Positions 1 to 11,511 of a stretch of DNA of 64,000 nt are shown here, in pieces. Location: positions 104,525,726 through 104,589,725 of the forward strand of contig NC_081861.1 in assembly GCF_963259705.1 (NCBI RefSeq), given 5' to 3'. Source of the DNA: Myotis daubentonii. Lineage: Eukaryota > Chordata > Mammalia > Chiroptera > Vespertilionidae. The position numbers and the translations under genes were made by a program. Positions within the stretch are counted from its first letter, which is position 1. Each line of letters begins with the position of its first letter. Below the pieces are notes generated by a model. It was given only the letters and a program-made list of their open reading frames with translations, searched no databases and was not told where the DNA came from.

Positions 1-276
1 AAGTCTATAACTATTTACTGAGATATGCTGTACTGAGAACTTGTCCTTCTGCTGTATCTCTCCCTTGGAGATTAAGAGGAGCAAAGAATACATTCCTCTT
101 GACAGACCTCCGATTCAGTGTGTTGTGTATAAATAGGATTGTATAGCTAATAAACTCGCTTCAGTTCGTCAAGAGAACTGGGGTCCTCCCGACCCTGCTT
201 TCCTGTCTTTCTTTCTTTTCTCAATTCCCACCTCCCTGCCTCAGCCCGGCTCAACCCTGTCAGGCTGGCCCTGACA
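1..276 (+). mobile_element. Endogenous retrovirus LTR, 3' part, cut by the window start
   Basis: The sequence has the order expected of an LTR on this strand. A TATA-like box lies at 128-135 (TATAAATA), an AATAAA signal at 149-154, then a pyrimidine-rich R/U5-like stretch ending CTGACA at 276. A T-run follows. No clear primer-binding site follows, so this is probably a 3' or solo LTR. The left end lies outside the window, so target duplications cannot be checked. Confidence 0.5.
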
Positions 277-1289
277 ATTTTTTTTTTTGCCCCATACAAC
301 CCAACTAATACCACCACTGTGCAAAGTCCTTCTTCCACATGGCCAAATCTTAATTTGGTTTCCCCTGATAAACTCTACTGGCTTTACCTTGGTGTCTTCC
401 TGCAACCCATCTCAGCAAAAAGTTTCATGGGACCCAGGAGGGTGGCAGCTGACTTTGGTGTGCCCTGAGACTTTTACAGAGTGGCTTCAGACCCAGCAGT
501 GGCACTGAGTTTAAATCTGTATCAACCTGGAAAACATCACTCACCCCTACCAATTGACTCAATGAGAACCTATCTCACACAAATATCCTACTGGCAGAGG
601 TTTTTTTAGTGACTGAGACTAACAGGTAGCTTGAAGGCACAGGCAGATCTCAGGGTGCATTGGGCCTTTTGTTGACCTTCCACAGGCTTGGTAATGATGA
701 AAACTAGTCTCAGTATGCGGTTTGGCCCCTCCGATGTACACCCAAGCCCAGCAGAGTAAGCCACCAACTATGTATCACTTTGTAAATTCTAACAGGTAGC
801 CCAGGGTAAGTCACAAGCAGTGTTAGACATTGACCTGCACAGGAATCCCTACCAAGAGGCCACAGAACCAATATACCCTGTGAGAAGCTTCAGACAACAT
901 CAAAGAAAGAACCAATTATTTCCATAAGCAGCACACCTAAAATAAGATCTCAGTAGGCTCCAGACACTGTTGGGGCAAATTCCATTGTTTGTGTAGGCCA
1001 GCCCCAACACAACAGCTCAGACATTGTGGAACGAGTCAAGCTTTACAGTCAAATAACCTAAAGGTCAACAAGCCCATGAATGGCCCAACATTCATCAGGT
1101 GTCAATGATATCAGAAGGAGTCACATAATATACACAGGAGACATCCCTGGAGCACCTAGATTATGTGATCAGGTAATGCGCACTATGGAGCCCCATAAGA
1201 CATCTACTCCATTAAGCCACTATATCAAGTCTAGGAAATATTACATATCTACCTAATACACAGAAACAAACACAGAGAGGCAGCCAAAA
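277..1289 (+). mobile_element. L1 5' untranslated region, old copy
   Basis: This degenerate sequence leads without a break into the L1 ORF1 start context at 1290. From about 400 it resembles the 5'UTR of non-primate placental L1 as I remember it. It has no sustained open frame; a 73-codon frame at 287-508 looks fortuitous. The boundary with the preceding LTR is approximate. Confidence 0.45.
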
Positions 1290-2533
1290 TGGGGAGACAA
1301 AGAAAGATGCCTCAAACGAAGGAACAGAAGAAATCCCAAGGGGTGGGGGGGAACCTACATGAGTTGGATACAAGCAATTTATGAGATACAGAGTTCAAAA
1401 CACTGGTTATAAGGATGCTTAAGGAACTTGGTAAGAACTTCAACAAAGAGATATGAAGATAAAGAACGTAGATTTCCATAACAAAAACCAGTTAGAAATA
1501 AATAATACAATATTGGAAATTAAGTATACACTAAAAAAATAAAATATTGATGAAATTAGCCAGATTATCAAATAAGCAATTTGGAAGACAAAGTAGCAGA
1601 AAACTCCCAATTGGAGCAATAAAAGGAGACAAGAATTTTTAAAAATTAGGATAGTTTAAAGGGCCTCTAGGACAACATCAACTGTAACAACATTCATATC
1701 ATAGGGATACCAGTAAGTGAAGAGAGAGTGAGCAAGAGATTGATAACTTATTTTAAAAAAAATCAGAGAGGATAAATGGTGTTGGAAAAAATAAAAAAAG
1801 AATTCTATGCCTTAAAAACATAAATAAAAAATAAATAATGACTGAAAACTTTCCTAACCTGGTGAAGTAAAAAGACACAAAAGCTCTAGCCAGTTTTTCT
1901 CAGTGGTTAGGGCATCAGCCTATGGACTGAAGGTTTATGGGCTTGATTTTGATCAAGAGCACAAACCTTGGTTTCATGCTCGATCTCTGGCCCTGGTCGG
2001 AGCCAGTGTAGGAGGCAACCAATCAATGTATCACATCTGTGTTTCTTTCTCTCTGTCTCTCCCCTTGCCTTCCACTCTCTCTAAAAATCAAAGGAAAAAA
2101 TATCCTCAGTGAGGATTAACAATAACAACAAAAAGACACACAAGTCCAAGAAGCACTGAGAGTTCCAAGTGAGATGAACCAAAAAAGGTCCATACCAAGA
2201 CACATCATAATTAAAATGACAAAGGATAAAAGCAAAGAAAGAATCTTAAAAGTAGCAACAGAAAGACAGTGAGTTACCTACAAGGGAGCTCCCATAACAC
2301 TGTCAGCTGTTTGCTCAAAAGAAACATTTCAGGAAAGAAAGGATTAGCACAACATATTTAAAATGATGAAAATAAAAAACCTACAACCAAGACTTTCTCC
2401 AGCGAGGCTAACATTTAAAATTAAAGGCAAAATAAAGAGCTTACCAAAGAAGGGAAAGCTAAAGGAGTTAATCACAAACAAACCAGTATTACAAGAAATG
2501 CTAAAGGGCCTTCTTTACAAAGAAGATAGAAAA
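1290..2533 (+). pseudogene. L1 ORF1 pseudogene
   Basis: The frame starts at ATGGGGAGACAAAG (1290), the usual L1 ORF1 start encoding MGRQ. It continues with frameshifts and stops through the coiled-coil and RRM-like parts. The C-terminal part around 2363-2530 is still recognisable, with motifs such as NLQPRLS, SLPKKGKLKELIT and QEMLKGLL. ORF1 proteins are trimeric RNA-binding chaperones of L1 particles. A VES SINE at 1884-2129 interrupts the gene and is flanked by target duplications. The copy cannot make a full protein. Confidence 0.8.
1884..2129 (+). mobile_element. VES-type SINE inserted in L1 ORF1
   Basis: This tRNA-derived SINE has a degenerate A box (TTTCTCAGTGGTTAGGGC), a B-box region, the GGAGGCAACCAATCAATG block, a CT-rich stretch and an A-rich tail. 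It is flanked by 15-bp target duplications differing at one base: AAAAAGACACAAAAG (1869-1883) and AAAAAGACACACAAG (2130-2144). This shows insertion by L1 machinery after the L1 was in place. Confidence 0.9.
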
Positions 2534-2639
2534 AATAAGAACATAGATACGTGCAATAAAACAGCAATAAATATGTACCTATCAATAAATGCTCCAATCA
2601 AAAGACATAGGGTAGCTGAATGGATAATATAAAAAACTG

Positions 2640-3230
2640 TTTAAAAAAGACCCACTTCAGATCAAAAGACACACACAAACTGAAAGTAAGGATATGGAAA
2701 AAGATATTTCATGTAAATAATACAAAAAAAATGGGGTAACAATACTTATATCAGAAAAAATAGACTTTATAATGCTGGCTATAATAAAAGAAGAAGGACG
2801 TTACATAATGTTAAAAGGAGCAGTCCAACAAGAGAATATAATCCCTGCAAACAATAATGCATCTAACATATGAACACCTAAATATATAAAGCAAATACTG
2901 ATGAATATAAATGACAGTGACAATATACAGTCATAGTAGATTTTAACACCCCATTTACATTAGAAAATAGATCTTCCCGATAAAACAAGGGAAAACTGAC
3001 CTTAAATAACATTATAGAACAGATTTAATTGTTTTCAGAACATTTCACCATAAAGCAGTAGAATATACATTCTTTTCAAGTGCACATGAAACATTTTCAA
3101 AGACCACATGTTAGTACACAAAAAATTCTCAATAAATTTAAGAAGATTGAAATTATATCAAGCACCTTCTCTGCCATCAATGGTATCAAATAAGAATGCA
3201 TTTTCAAGAAAGAAAAATAGCTTTTCAAAA
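2640..3230 (+). pseudogene. L1 ORF2 5' part (endonuclease domain), broken
   Basis: After a short ORF1-ORF2 spacer the sequence encodes fragments of the L1 apurinic endonuclease domain. An example is the stretch equivalent to THLRxKDTHxLKV near 2645-2690. Frameshifts occur throughout and similarity ends near 3230. It belongs to the same old plus-strand L1 as the ORF1 pseudogene upstream. Confidence 0.7.
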
Positions 3231-3715
3231 CGGCAGCCAAATAGGTCAACATGTCTTGTGCATTCTCACGGAGCAGATAGAAGGATCAACTAAATAGAAT
3301 AAAATCTATTCGGAATTGGTGAATTAAACACAGCTGGTGTGACAATCTAAAGCCAGAAAGGACAGAGATCGCTTGGAGAATGGTAGAATTGGGGATCTGG
3401 GCTGGAGAGAGAGACATGCAACCACCTGGATGAGAGGAGGGTCAGAAGGAACCTGTGCTGTACTAAGTTAGCATCCCTTGGGGACACGCGTAACACTCAA
3501 CAGTGAAAGGGGATACACAGGGCTGCTGGCAGCCAGAGAATCTAGATCTAAATCAACAGATGTGAGAGGCTGTGGCCATAAAGGCAGCCTGAAGAACAGC
3601 CTGAGCTGCACGGTACCAGGGGGAGGATGGGGAGAGAAACTCACACTGGCACAATGCTTTTGCCTTTATATTTTTCTTACTTTTATTCACTAAACCCAGT
3701 TCATAGGACCTATTT
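3231..3715. other. Unassigned sequence, possibly an L1 5'UTR fragment
   Basis: These 485 bases lack a recognisable coding pattern apart from short frames. The composition and phrases such as GGACACGCGTAACACTC recall L1 5'UTRs, but I cannot assign the region. Confidence 0.3.
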
Positions 3716-6144
3716 TTTTATTATCATTTTTATTTATTTTATTTTTTAAAGTTTTACATAGGTCTCCGTTTTCACTGATTCATCCCTCCCCCCCATCCCT
3801 CCCACCCACAATGGCAAGCCTCCAAAGCCACAGTGTCTGTGTCCATTGGTTATGCTAATAACCATGCATACAGATCCTTTGGTTGATCTCTACCTCCCCC
3901 TCCCCTGCCATTAGACTCTGGATCTATTTTTGTTCATCAGTTTATATGGATCATTATATCCCACATATGAGTGAAATCATGTGATATTTATCTTCTTCAG
4001 ACTGGCTTATTTTGCTTAGCATAATGCTCTCCAGTTACATACATGATATTGCAAATGGTAAAAGTTCCTTCTTTTTTTATAGCAGCATAGTAGTACATTG
4101 GGTAGATGTGCCACAGTTTTTCAATCCACTCATATGCTGATAGGCACTTAGATTGTTTCCAAATCTTAGCTATTGTAAATTGTGCTGCTATGAACATAGG
4201 GGTGCATATATCCTTTCTGATTGGTGTTTCTGGTTTCTTGGGATATAGTCCTAGAAGTGGGATTAGTGGGTCAAACGGGAGTTCCATTTTTAACTTTTTG
4301 AGGAAACTCTGTATGGTCTTCCACAGTGGCTGCACCAGTCTGCATTCCCACCAGCAGTGAACGAGGGTTCCTTTTTCTCCACATCCTCGCCAGCACTTGT
4401 CGTTTGTTGATTTGTTGATGATAGCCATTCTGACAGGTGTGAGATGGTATCTTGTTGTTTTGATTTGCATCTCTCAGACGATTAGTTTATTTGAGCATGT
4501 TTTCACATGTCTCTTGGACTTCAGTATGTTCTCTTTCGAAAAGTGTTTATTTAGGTCCTTTGCCCATTTTTTGATTGGATTGTTTATCTTCCTTTTGTTA
4601 AGTTGTATGAGGTCCCTGTAAATTTCGGAGATTAAACCCTTATCAAAGATAACATTGGCAAATGTGTTCTCCCATGTGGTGGGCTTTCTTGTTGTTTTTT
4701 TGATAGTATCTTTTGCTGTGCAGAAGCATTTATTTTGATGTAGTCCCATTTGTTTATTTTCTCTTTAGTTTCCATTGCCCTAGGAGCTATATCAGTAAAG
4801 ATATTGCAACAACAAATGTCTGCTATTTTGCTGCCTATGGCTTCTTCCAAGATTTTTATGGATTCCCATTTACATTTAAGTTCTTTAGCCATTTTGAGTT
4901 AGTTTTTGTGTATAGTGTAAGTTGGTGATCTAGTTTAATTTTTTTTTTTGCATGTACCTGACCAAATTTCCCAGGATTATTTATTGAAGAGACTGTCTTG
5001 ACTCCATTGTATGCCCTTGCCTCCTTTGTCAAATATTAATTGAGCATAATGGCTTGGGTTGATTTCTGGGTTTTCTGTTCTGTTTCATTGGTCTATGTGT
5101 CTGTTATTGTGCCAGTACCATGCAGTTTGGAGAACCGTGGCTTGGTAAGATAGCTTAATATCTGGTATTGTGACCCCTCCAACTTTGTTCTTCTTTCTCA
5201 GGATTGCTGTGGCTATTCAGGGTCTTTTTAAATAAATTCCAGATGAATTTTGGGGAGTTTTCTCTAAGTCTTTGAAATATGCCGTTACTGTTTTAATGGG
5301 GATTGCATTGAATTTACAGATTGCTTTGGGTAGTATGGACATTTTAATGATGTTGATTCTACCAATCCAAGAACATGGTATTTTCTTCCATTTGTTTATG
5401 TCTTCCTTTATCTATTTTTTCCATGTCTTGTAGTTTTCCAAGTGTAGGTCTTTTACCTCCTTAGTTAAGTTTATTCCTAGGTATCTTAATTCTTTGGTGC
5501 AATTGTAAATGGGGTTGTATTTTAGTTTCTCTTTCTGTGAGTTCGTTATTGGTGTATAAAAAGGCCATAGATATATGGGTGTTAATTTTGTATCCTGCTA
5601 CATTGCCGAATTCATTCATTACGTCTAGTAGTTTTTCGATGGATTTTTTGGGGTTTTCTATGTACAGTATCATGTCATCTGCAAATAAGGACACTTTTAC
5701 TTCTTCTTTTCCAATGTGGATTCCTTTTATTTCTTCTTTTTGTCTGATTGCTATGGCTAACACTTCCAGTACTGTATTGAACAGCAGTGGTGAAAGTGGG
5801 CATCCCTGTCTCGTTCCTGTTCTTAGGGGAAGTAGATTTAGTTTTTGTCCGTTGAGTATGATGTTGGCTGTAGGTTTGTCATATAAGACTTTTATTATGT
5901 TGAGTTCTGATCCCTCTAATCCCACTTTGCTGAAAGTTTTTATCAAGAAAAGATGTTGGATTTTGTCAAATGTTTTTTCTGCATTGATATGATTATGTGA
6001 TTTTTGTATCTCAATTTCTTTATGTGGTGTATCACATTTATTGATTTGCAGGTAGTGTACCATCCTTTCATTCTGTAATAAATCCCACTTGGTCATGGTA
6101 TATGATCTTCCTAATGTAATACTGAATTTGATTTGCTAGAATTT
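3716..6144 (-). mobile_element. L1 copy A, 3'UTR and ORF2 3' half
   Basis: Read on the minus strand this is a 5'-truncated L1. Its 3'UTR lies at about 3716-3990, followed by ORF2 up to the reverse transcriptase. The 3'UTR shares blocks with the other bat L1 tails near 6180, 9500 and 45450, such as the complement of GTCCATTGGTTATGCT. Similarity stops at 6144, where a second L1 3' end begins. Confidence 0.85.
3997..6144 (-). pseudogene. L1 ORF2 pseudogene of copy A (RT and C-terminal domain)
   Basis: ORF2 of L1 encodes endonuclease and reverse transcriptase. Here only the 3' half remains, in several frames. The piece 5461-6096 holds RT motif A ([10 protein letters not shown]), motif B ([11 protein letters not shown]) and the catalytic FADD box (complement at 5674-5685). 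The piece 3997-4470 carries the C-terminal zinc-knuckle-like motif C-x3-C-x7-H-x4-C (about 4342-4400). Frameshifts between 4474 and 5460 split the connecting region. The catalytic aspartates are still visible, but the gene is dead. Confidence 0.85.
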
Positions 6145-7124
6145 TTTAAAATTTTTTATTGAGTAAGTTATTACATATGTGTCCTTATCACCACATTACC
6201 CCCATCCTCCCCACTCATGCCCTCACCTCCCTGTTGTCTGTGTCCATTGGTTAGGCTTATATACTTGCATATTAGTCCTTTGGTTGATCTCTTCCCCTTA
6301 CCCCCATCCTTCCCTACCTTCCCTCTGAGGTTTGACAGTCTGATCAATGCTTCTATATCTCTGAATCTGTTTTTGTTCATCAGTTTATGTTGTTCATTAT
6401 ATTCCATACATGAGTGAGATCATGTGGTATTTATCTTTCTCTGACTGGCTTATTTCACTTAGCATAATGCTCTCCAGTTCCATCCATGCTGTTGCAAATG
6501 GTAAGAATTCCTTCTTTTTTATAGCAGCATAGTATTCCATCATGTAGATGTACCACAGTTTTCTAATCCACTCATCTGCTGATGGGCACTTAGGCTGTTT
6601 CCAAACCTTAGCTATGGTGAATTGTGTTGCTATGAACATAGGGGTGCATATATCCTTTCTAATTCGTGTTTATAGTTTCTTGGGATATATTCCTAGAAGT
6701 AAGATCAATGGGTCAAATGGGAATTCCATTTTTAGTTTTTTGAGGAAACTCCATACTGTTCTCCACGGTGGCTGCACCAGTCTGCATTCCCACCAGCAGT
6801 GCACGAGGGTTCCTTTTCCTTCGCATCCTTGCTAGCACTTGTCATTTGTTGATTTGATTATAGCTATTCAACAGGTGTGAGATAGTACCGCATTATTGTT
6901 TTGATTTTCATCTCTCGGATGATTAGTAACTTTGAGCATGTTTTCATATGTCTCTTGGCTTTCTGAATGTCTTCTTTTGAAAAGTGTCTATTTAGGTCCT
7001 TTGCCCATTTTTCTATTGGATTGCTGATGTTCCTTTTGTTAAGTTGTATGAGTTCCCTGTAAATGTTGGAGATTAAATCCTTATCTGAGATACCATTGGC
7101 CAATATGTTCTCCCATGCAGTGGG
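6145..7124 (-). mobile_element. L1 copy B, 3'UTR and ORF2 C-terminus
   Basis: A T-rich start at 6150 followed by an L1 3'UTR marks a second minus-strand L1 3' end directly against copy A. Coding remains at 6397-6639 and 6864-7103 encode the ORF2 C-terminal segment, for example [20 protein letters not shown]. It ends abruptly at 7124 against a plus-strand L1, giving a head-to-head arrangement. Confidence 0.85.
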
Positions 7125-8130
7125 AAAATTGGACAGATATATGCAAGAAAATGAAACTAGACCACCAACTTACACCATACACAAAAATAAACTCAAAATG
7201 GATAAAGGACTTAAATGTATGACGGGAAACCATAAAAATTCGCGAAGAATCCAAAGGCAACAAAATCTCAGACATATGCTGAAGCAATTTCTTCACTGAT
7301 ACAGCTCCTAGGGCACTTGAAACTAAAGAGAAAATAAACAAATGGGACTACATCAAAATAAAAAGCTTCTGCACAGCAAAAGAAACCATCATCAAAACAA
7401 CAAGAAAGCCCACTCCGTGGGAAAACATATTTGCCAACGTCATATCTGATAAGGGCCTAATCTCCAAAATTTATAGGGAACTCATACAACTTAACAAAAG
7501 GAAGATAAACAACCCAATCAAAAAATGGGCAAAGGATCTAAATAGACACCTCTCAAAAGAGGACATTCAGAAAGCCAAGAGACATATGAAAACATGCTCA
7601 AAGTCACTAATCATCCGAGAGATGAAAATCAAAACAACAATGAGGTACCATCTCACACCTGTCAGACTGGCTATCATCAACAAATCAACAAACGACAAGT
7701 GCTGGCGAGGATGTGGAGAAAAAGGAACACTCGTGCACTGCTGGTGGGAATGCAGACTGGTGCAGCCACTATGGAAGACAATATGGAGTTTCCTCAAAAA
7801 ACTGAAAATGGAACTCCCGTTTGACCCTGTGATCCCACTTCTAGGAATATATCCCAAGAAACCAGAAACATCAATCAGAACGGATATGTGCACCCATATG
7901 TTCATAGCAGCACAATTCACCATAGCTAAGATCTGGAAACAGCCTAAGTGCCCATCTGTAGATGAATGGATTAGAAAACTGTGGTACATCTACACGATGG
8001 AATACTGTGCTGCTGTAAAAAAGAAGGAACTCTTACCATTTGCAACAGCATGGATGGAACTGGAGAGCATTATGCTAAGTGAAATAAGCCAGTCAATGAA
8101 GGAAAAATACCACATGATCTCACTCATTCA
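7125..8130 (+). pseudogene. L1 ORF2 C-terminal pseudogene of copy C
   Basis: The plus strand encodes the ORF2 region after the RT domain, starting near [14 protein letters not shown]. It includes the cysteine-rich motif C-x3-C-x7-H-x4-C (7700-7753) and the conserved [13 protein letters not shown] stretch. An uninterrupted 184-codon frame runs 7586-8140, entering the inserted Helitron. Upstream, a frameshift near 7300-7590 separates it from the earlier coding part. The zinc-knuckle-like motif is needed for L1 ribonucleoprotein function in known elements. This 5'-truncated copy has no endonuclease or RT. Confidence 0.85.
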
Positions 8131-8199
8131 TCAACACTAATAAAAGAGAAAAATGGTAATTGGCGTACGAGCTACCCTTTTCATTGGCTAATCAGGGCT

Positions 8200-8291
8200 A
8201 TATGCAAATTAACTGCCAACTAAGACTGGCAGTTAACTGCCAACTAAGATTGGCAGTTAACTGCCAACAAGATGGCGGTTAATTTGCATAT
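8200..8291 (+). promoter_or_regulatory. Helitron 5' subterminal inverted repeat with octamer sites and YY1-like motif
   Basis: ATATGCAAATTAACTGCC (8200-8217) is mirrored by GGCGGTTAATTTGCATAT (8274-8291) with one mismatch. Three CTGCCAA / TTGGCAGTTAA units lie between. Both arms carry ATGCAAAT octamer motifs, and CAAGATGGCGG (8267-8277) resembles a YY1 site. Promoter activity is inferred, not shown. Confidence 0.5.
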
Positions 8292-9332
8292 GTAGGCACA
8301 ATGCAGGGAGGCGAAAGGGAAAGCAGGAAGAAGCCCCCTGCCACTGACAGTGATCAGAAACCCAGGGGGGAGCTAAGAGCTGGGGGGCAGGGCAAAGGCG
8401 GCTCTGGGGCCGCCTTTGCCCTGCCCCCCAGTCATGATCAGAGAATCAGGTGCCTTTGCCGCCCTGGCCAGTGATAGCAGGAAGTAGGGGTGGAGCTAGC
8501 GATGGGAGCTGGGCACGGTCGAAGCTGGCAGTCCCGGGAGCTAGGGGTCCCTTGCCTGGGCCTAAAGCGAAGCCCACGATCACGGGGCCGCTGCAGCTAT
8601 GGGTCCCCGCTGCCCGGGCCGGACGCCTCAGCCAGAGGCGTCCTGCAGGGGCAGGGGCGGAGCCTGCACAATCGCGGCGCCCCCCGCTGCCACTGCAGGT
8701 CCCCACTGCCCGGCTGGATGCCTAGGCCAGAGGCGTTAGGCTGGGCAGGGGCGGAGCCTGCAACCGCGGGGAGCTGGCGGTCCCCTGCCCAGGCCTGACA
8801 CCTCTGCCGGAGGCCTCAGGCCTGGGCAAGGGGCCGATCCAGTGACTGGTGATCAGAGGTTGATGAGGGTCAATTCCTCTGGCCGAGGCATCAGGCCTGG
8901 GTGGGGGGCGGAGCTGGGGATTGGGGGGATATGATGGTCCCCTTGACCAGGCCTGAAGCCTGGGTCAGAGGCGACAGGCTTGGGCGGGGGGTGGAGCAAG
9001 CGATCAGAAGGAGATGGGGGTCCCCTGCCCAGGCATGATTCCTGGGCCAGAGGCCTCAGGCCTGGGCAGGGGCCAGAGCCAATGATTGGGGGGAGATGGG
9101 GGTCCCCTGTCCAAGCCTGACACCTCTGGCGGAGGCGTCAGGCCTGGGCAAGGGGCTGATCAGGTGATCGGAGGGTGATGGGGGTCTACGCCTCTGTCAG
9201 AGACGTCAGGCCTGGGCAAGGGGCCGATCCTGCAATTGGAGGGTGATGGGGGTCAATGCCTGAGGGCTCCCAGTATGTGAGAGGGGGCAGGCTGGGCTGA
9301 GGGACACTCCCCCCCACACACACACACACCCA

Positions 9333-9351
9333 GTGCACGAATTTCGTGCAC
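9333..9351 (+). terminator. Helitron 3' hairpin (rolling-circle end signal)
   Basis: GTGCACGAATTTCGTGCAC is a perfect palindrome 7 nt before the CTAG end. In Helitrons such a hairpin signals termination of rolling-circle transfer. Confidence 0.85.
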
Positions 9352-9662
9352 CGGGTCTCTAGTGGATAATAAAGACCATTATATACTTATGAACAATAAT
9401 AGATACAGAGGCAAAGCTGCCTCAAACTGGTTGTCAAACTGCAGCAGGAAGGCCAGGGAGGGTTGGGGGGCAGGAGGGAGGGGGGTAAGAGATCAACCGA
9501 AGGACTTGTATGCATGCATATACGCATCACCAATGGACATAAGACATCGGGGGGTAGGGGAGGCCAGGGGATTGTCAAGGGCGGGGGAAAAAAAGGACAC
9601 ATATGTAATACCCTTTGTAATACTTTAAGCAATAAAAAAATTCTCTTTCTGTAACTTCATTA

Positions 9663-9762
9663 TCCTATCTAATAGTTGACAAATATGATAATTGACCATA
9701 CCTTTGTTATGCCTGCCATTGGCTAAGGAGCATGATATGCAAATTAACCACCAACAAAGATG
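9663..9762 (+). mobile_element. Helitron 5' end fragment
   Basis: TCCTATCTAATAG at 9663 and the block CCATTGGCTAAG...ATATGCAAATTAACC...AAGATGG match the first 100 bp of the other Helitrons. The rest is missing; L1 sequence starts directly after it. Confidence 0.65.
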
Positions 9763-11460
9763 GGTGTTGGATTTTGTCAAATGCGTTTTCTACATCAATG
9801 GATATGATTATATGGTTTTTATCTCTCAGTTTCTTTATGTGGTGTATCACATTTATTGATTTGAAGATATTCTACCATCCTTGCATCCCTGGAATAAATC
9901 CCACTTGGTCATGGTGTATAATCTTTCTACTGTAATGCTGGATCCGGTTTGTTGGAGTTTTGTTAAGGATTTTGGCATCTATGTTCATGAGGGATATTGG
10001 CCTGTAATTCTCTTTCTTTTATTGTCTTTATCTGATTTTTGGGATTAGGGCAATGCTGGATTTGTAGAAAGAGCTCGGAAGTGCTCCTTCCTCTTGAATT
10101 TTTTTGAAAAGTCTGAGGAAGATAGGTTGTATTTCTTCTCTGAATGTTTGATAAAACTCCCCTGTGAAGTCGTCTGGTCCAGGGCTTTTTTTTGTCAGAA
10201 GATTTTTTTTATTACTGCTTCAATTTTCTCCATAGTTATAGGCCTATTCAGATTTTTTGATTCCTACTGCTTGATTTTTGGAAGGTCGTATTTGTGTAGG
10301 AATATGTCCGGTTCTTCTAGGTTGTCCAGTTTGCTGAAGTACAGTTGTTCATCGTATTTTTAAATGATTGTTTGTATTTCTGTGGGGTCTGTTATTTTAC
10401 CTCTTTCATTTCTGATTTTATTTATTTGGGTCTTCTCTCTTTGCTTATTGATGAGCCTGGCTTGAGGTTCATCAATCTTGTTTATCCTTTCAAAGAACCA
10501 GCTCTTGGTTTCATTGATCTTTTGTATTGTTTTATTGGTCTCTATGTCATTTATTTTCACTCTGGTCTTTATTATTTTCTTCCTTCTGCTCACACTGAGC
10601 TTTTCTTGTTGCTCTCTTTCTAATTGTACAAGTTTAAGAGATGGTTTATTAGAAGTTTTTCTCTTTTTTTGAGGTAGGCTTGTAATGCTATGAACTTCCC
10701 GCTCAGGATTGCTTTCACTGTGTCCCAAGGATTTTGGATTGTTGTGTTTTCATTGTTGTTTGTTTCCAGGATCTTTTTCATTTCTTCTTTGATCTCTCTG
10801 GTGACCCACTCATTGTTTAATGCTATGTTATTCAGCCTCCAAGAGTTTGAATTTTTGTGATTGTTTTTACTGTAGTTGATTTCTAATTTTATGCTATTGT
10901 GATCTGAGAAGATGCTTGATATGATTTCAGTCCTCTTGAATTTGGAGAGACTCTGGCTGTATCCCAATATGTGGTCTATCTTTGAAAATGTCCCATGTGC
11001 ACTTGAGAAGTATGTATATTCTGTAGTTTCCGTTGGAATGTTCTGAAGATGTTGATTAAGTCCATCTGATCTAGTGAGTCATTTAGGATTGATGTTTCTT
11101 TGCTATTTTTTTTCTAGTGGATTTACCCAGTGATGTTAATGTGGTATTAAAGTCTCCTACTATGATTTTGTTGCTGTCAATCTCTCCCATGATATCTTAC
11201 AGAAGTTTTTTTTATGTATTTGGGTGCTCCTGCATTGGGTGCATAAATATTTACCAGAGTTATATTCTCCTGTTGTATCGATCCTTTTAGAATTATAATG
11301 TGATCTTTCTTGTCTCTTATTATGGTCTCCACTTTGAGGTTTATTTTGTCAGATATAAGTATTGTTAACCCGGCATTTTGTTCTTTCATTTCCATTTGCC
11401 TGGTAGTTTTCCATCTCTTCACTTTCAGTCTGTGTGAGTTCCTTGTTCTGAGGTGGGTCT
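9763..11460 (-). pseudogene. L1 ORF2 pseudogene of copy D (endonuclease to RT motif A)
   Basis: Open pieces on the minus strand at 10360-10728, 10620-10967 and 11177-11422 encode the endonuclease and the endonuclease-RT linker, with phrases such as GSIQQENITLVNIYAPN. Frameshifts and stops separate them. The palm motifs B and C are absent because the segment starts at motif A. It cannot encode a working reverse transcriptase. Confidence 0.8.
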
Positions 11461-11461
11461 C

Positions 11462-11462
<1 letters not shown>

Positions 11463-11508
<46 letters not shown>
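11463..11508. repeat. (TA)n microsatellite
   Basis: A run of about 23 TA units ends at the A before the Helitron start. The short TATATATA after the Helitron (12996 onward) suggests insertion inside the TA tract. Confidence 0.95.

Positions 11509-11511
<3 letters not shown>

Larger units (their letters stand above)
8131..9362 (+). mobile_element. Helitron (non-autonomous), complete
   Basis: It begins with TC at 8131 (TCAACACTAATAAAAGAG, close to the TCCTATCTAATAAAAGAG start of other copies here) and ends CTAG at 9359-9362. It lies between host A (8130) and T (9363), the hallmark Helitron target. A 19-nt palindrome precedes the end. The middle (8330-9300) is very GC- and CpG-rich and holds degenerate repeats of about 70-90 bp around GGCCTGGGCAAGGGG. 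No Rep/helicase coding is present, so it needs enzymes in trans. Confidence 0.92.
7125..9641 (+). mobile_element. L1 copy C, 5'-truncated, split by a Helitron
   Basis: It starts inside ORF2 at 7125. It runs through the ORF2 C-terminus to 8130, is interrupted by a Helitron (8131-9362), and resumes with the 3'UTR at 9363 (TGGATAATAAAGACC). It ends at about 9641 with a CAATAAAAAAA tail. The two L1 halves join at CACTCATTCA/TGGATAAT as expected for an uninterrupted L1 tail. Confidence 0.9.
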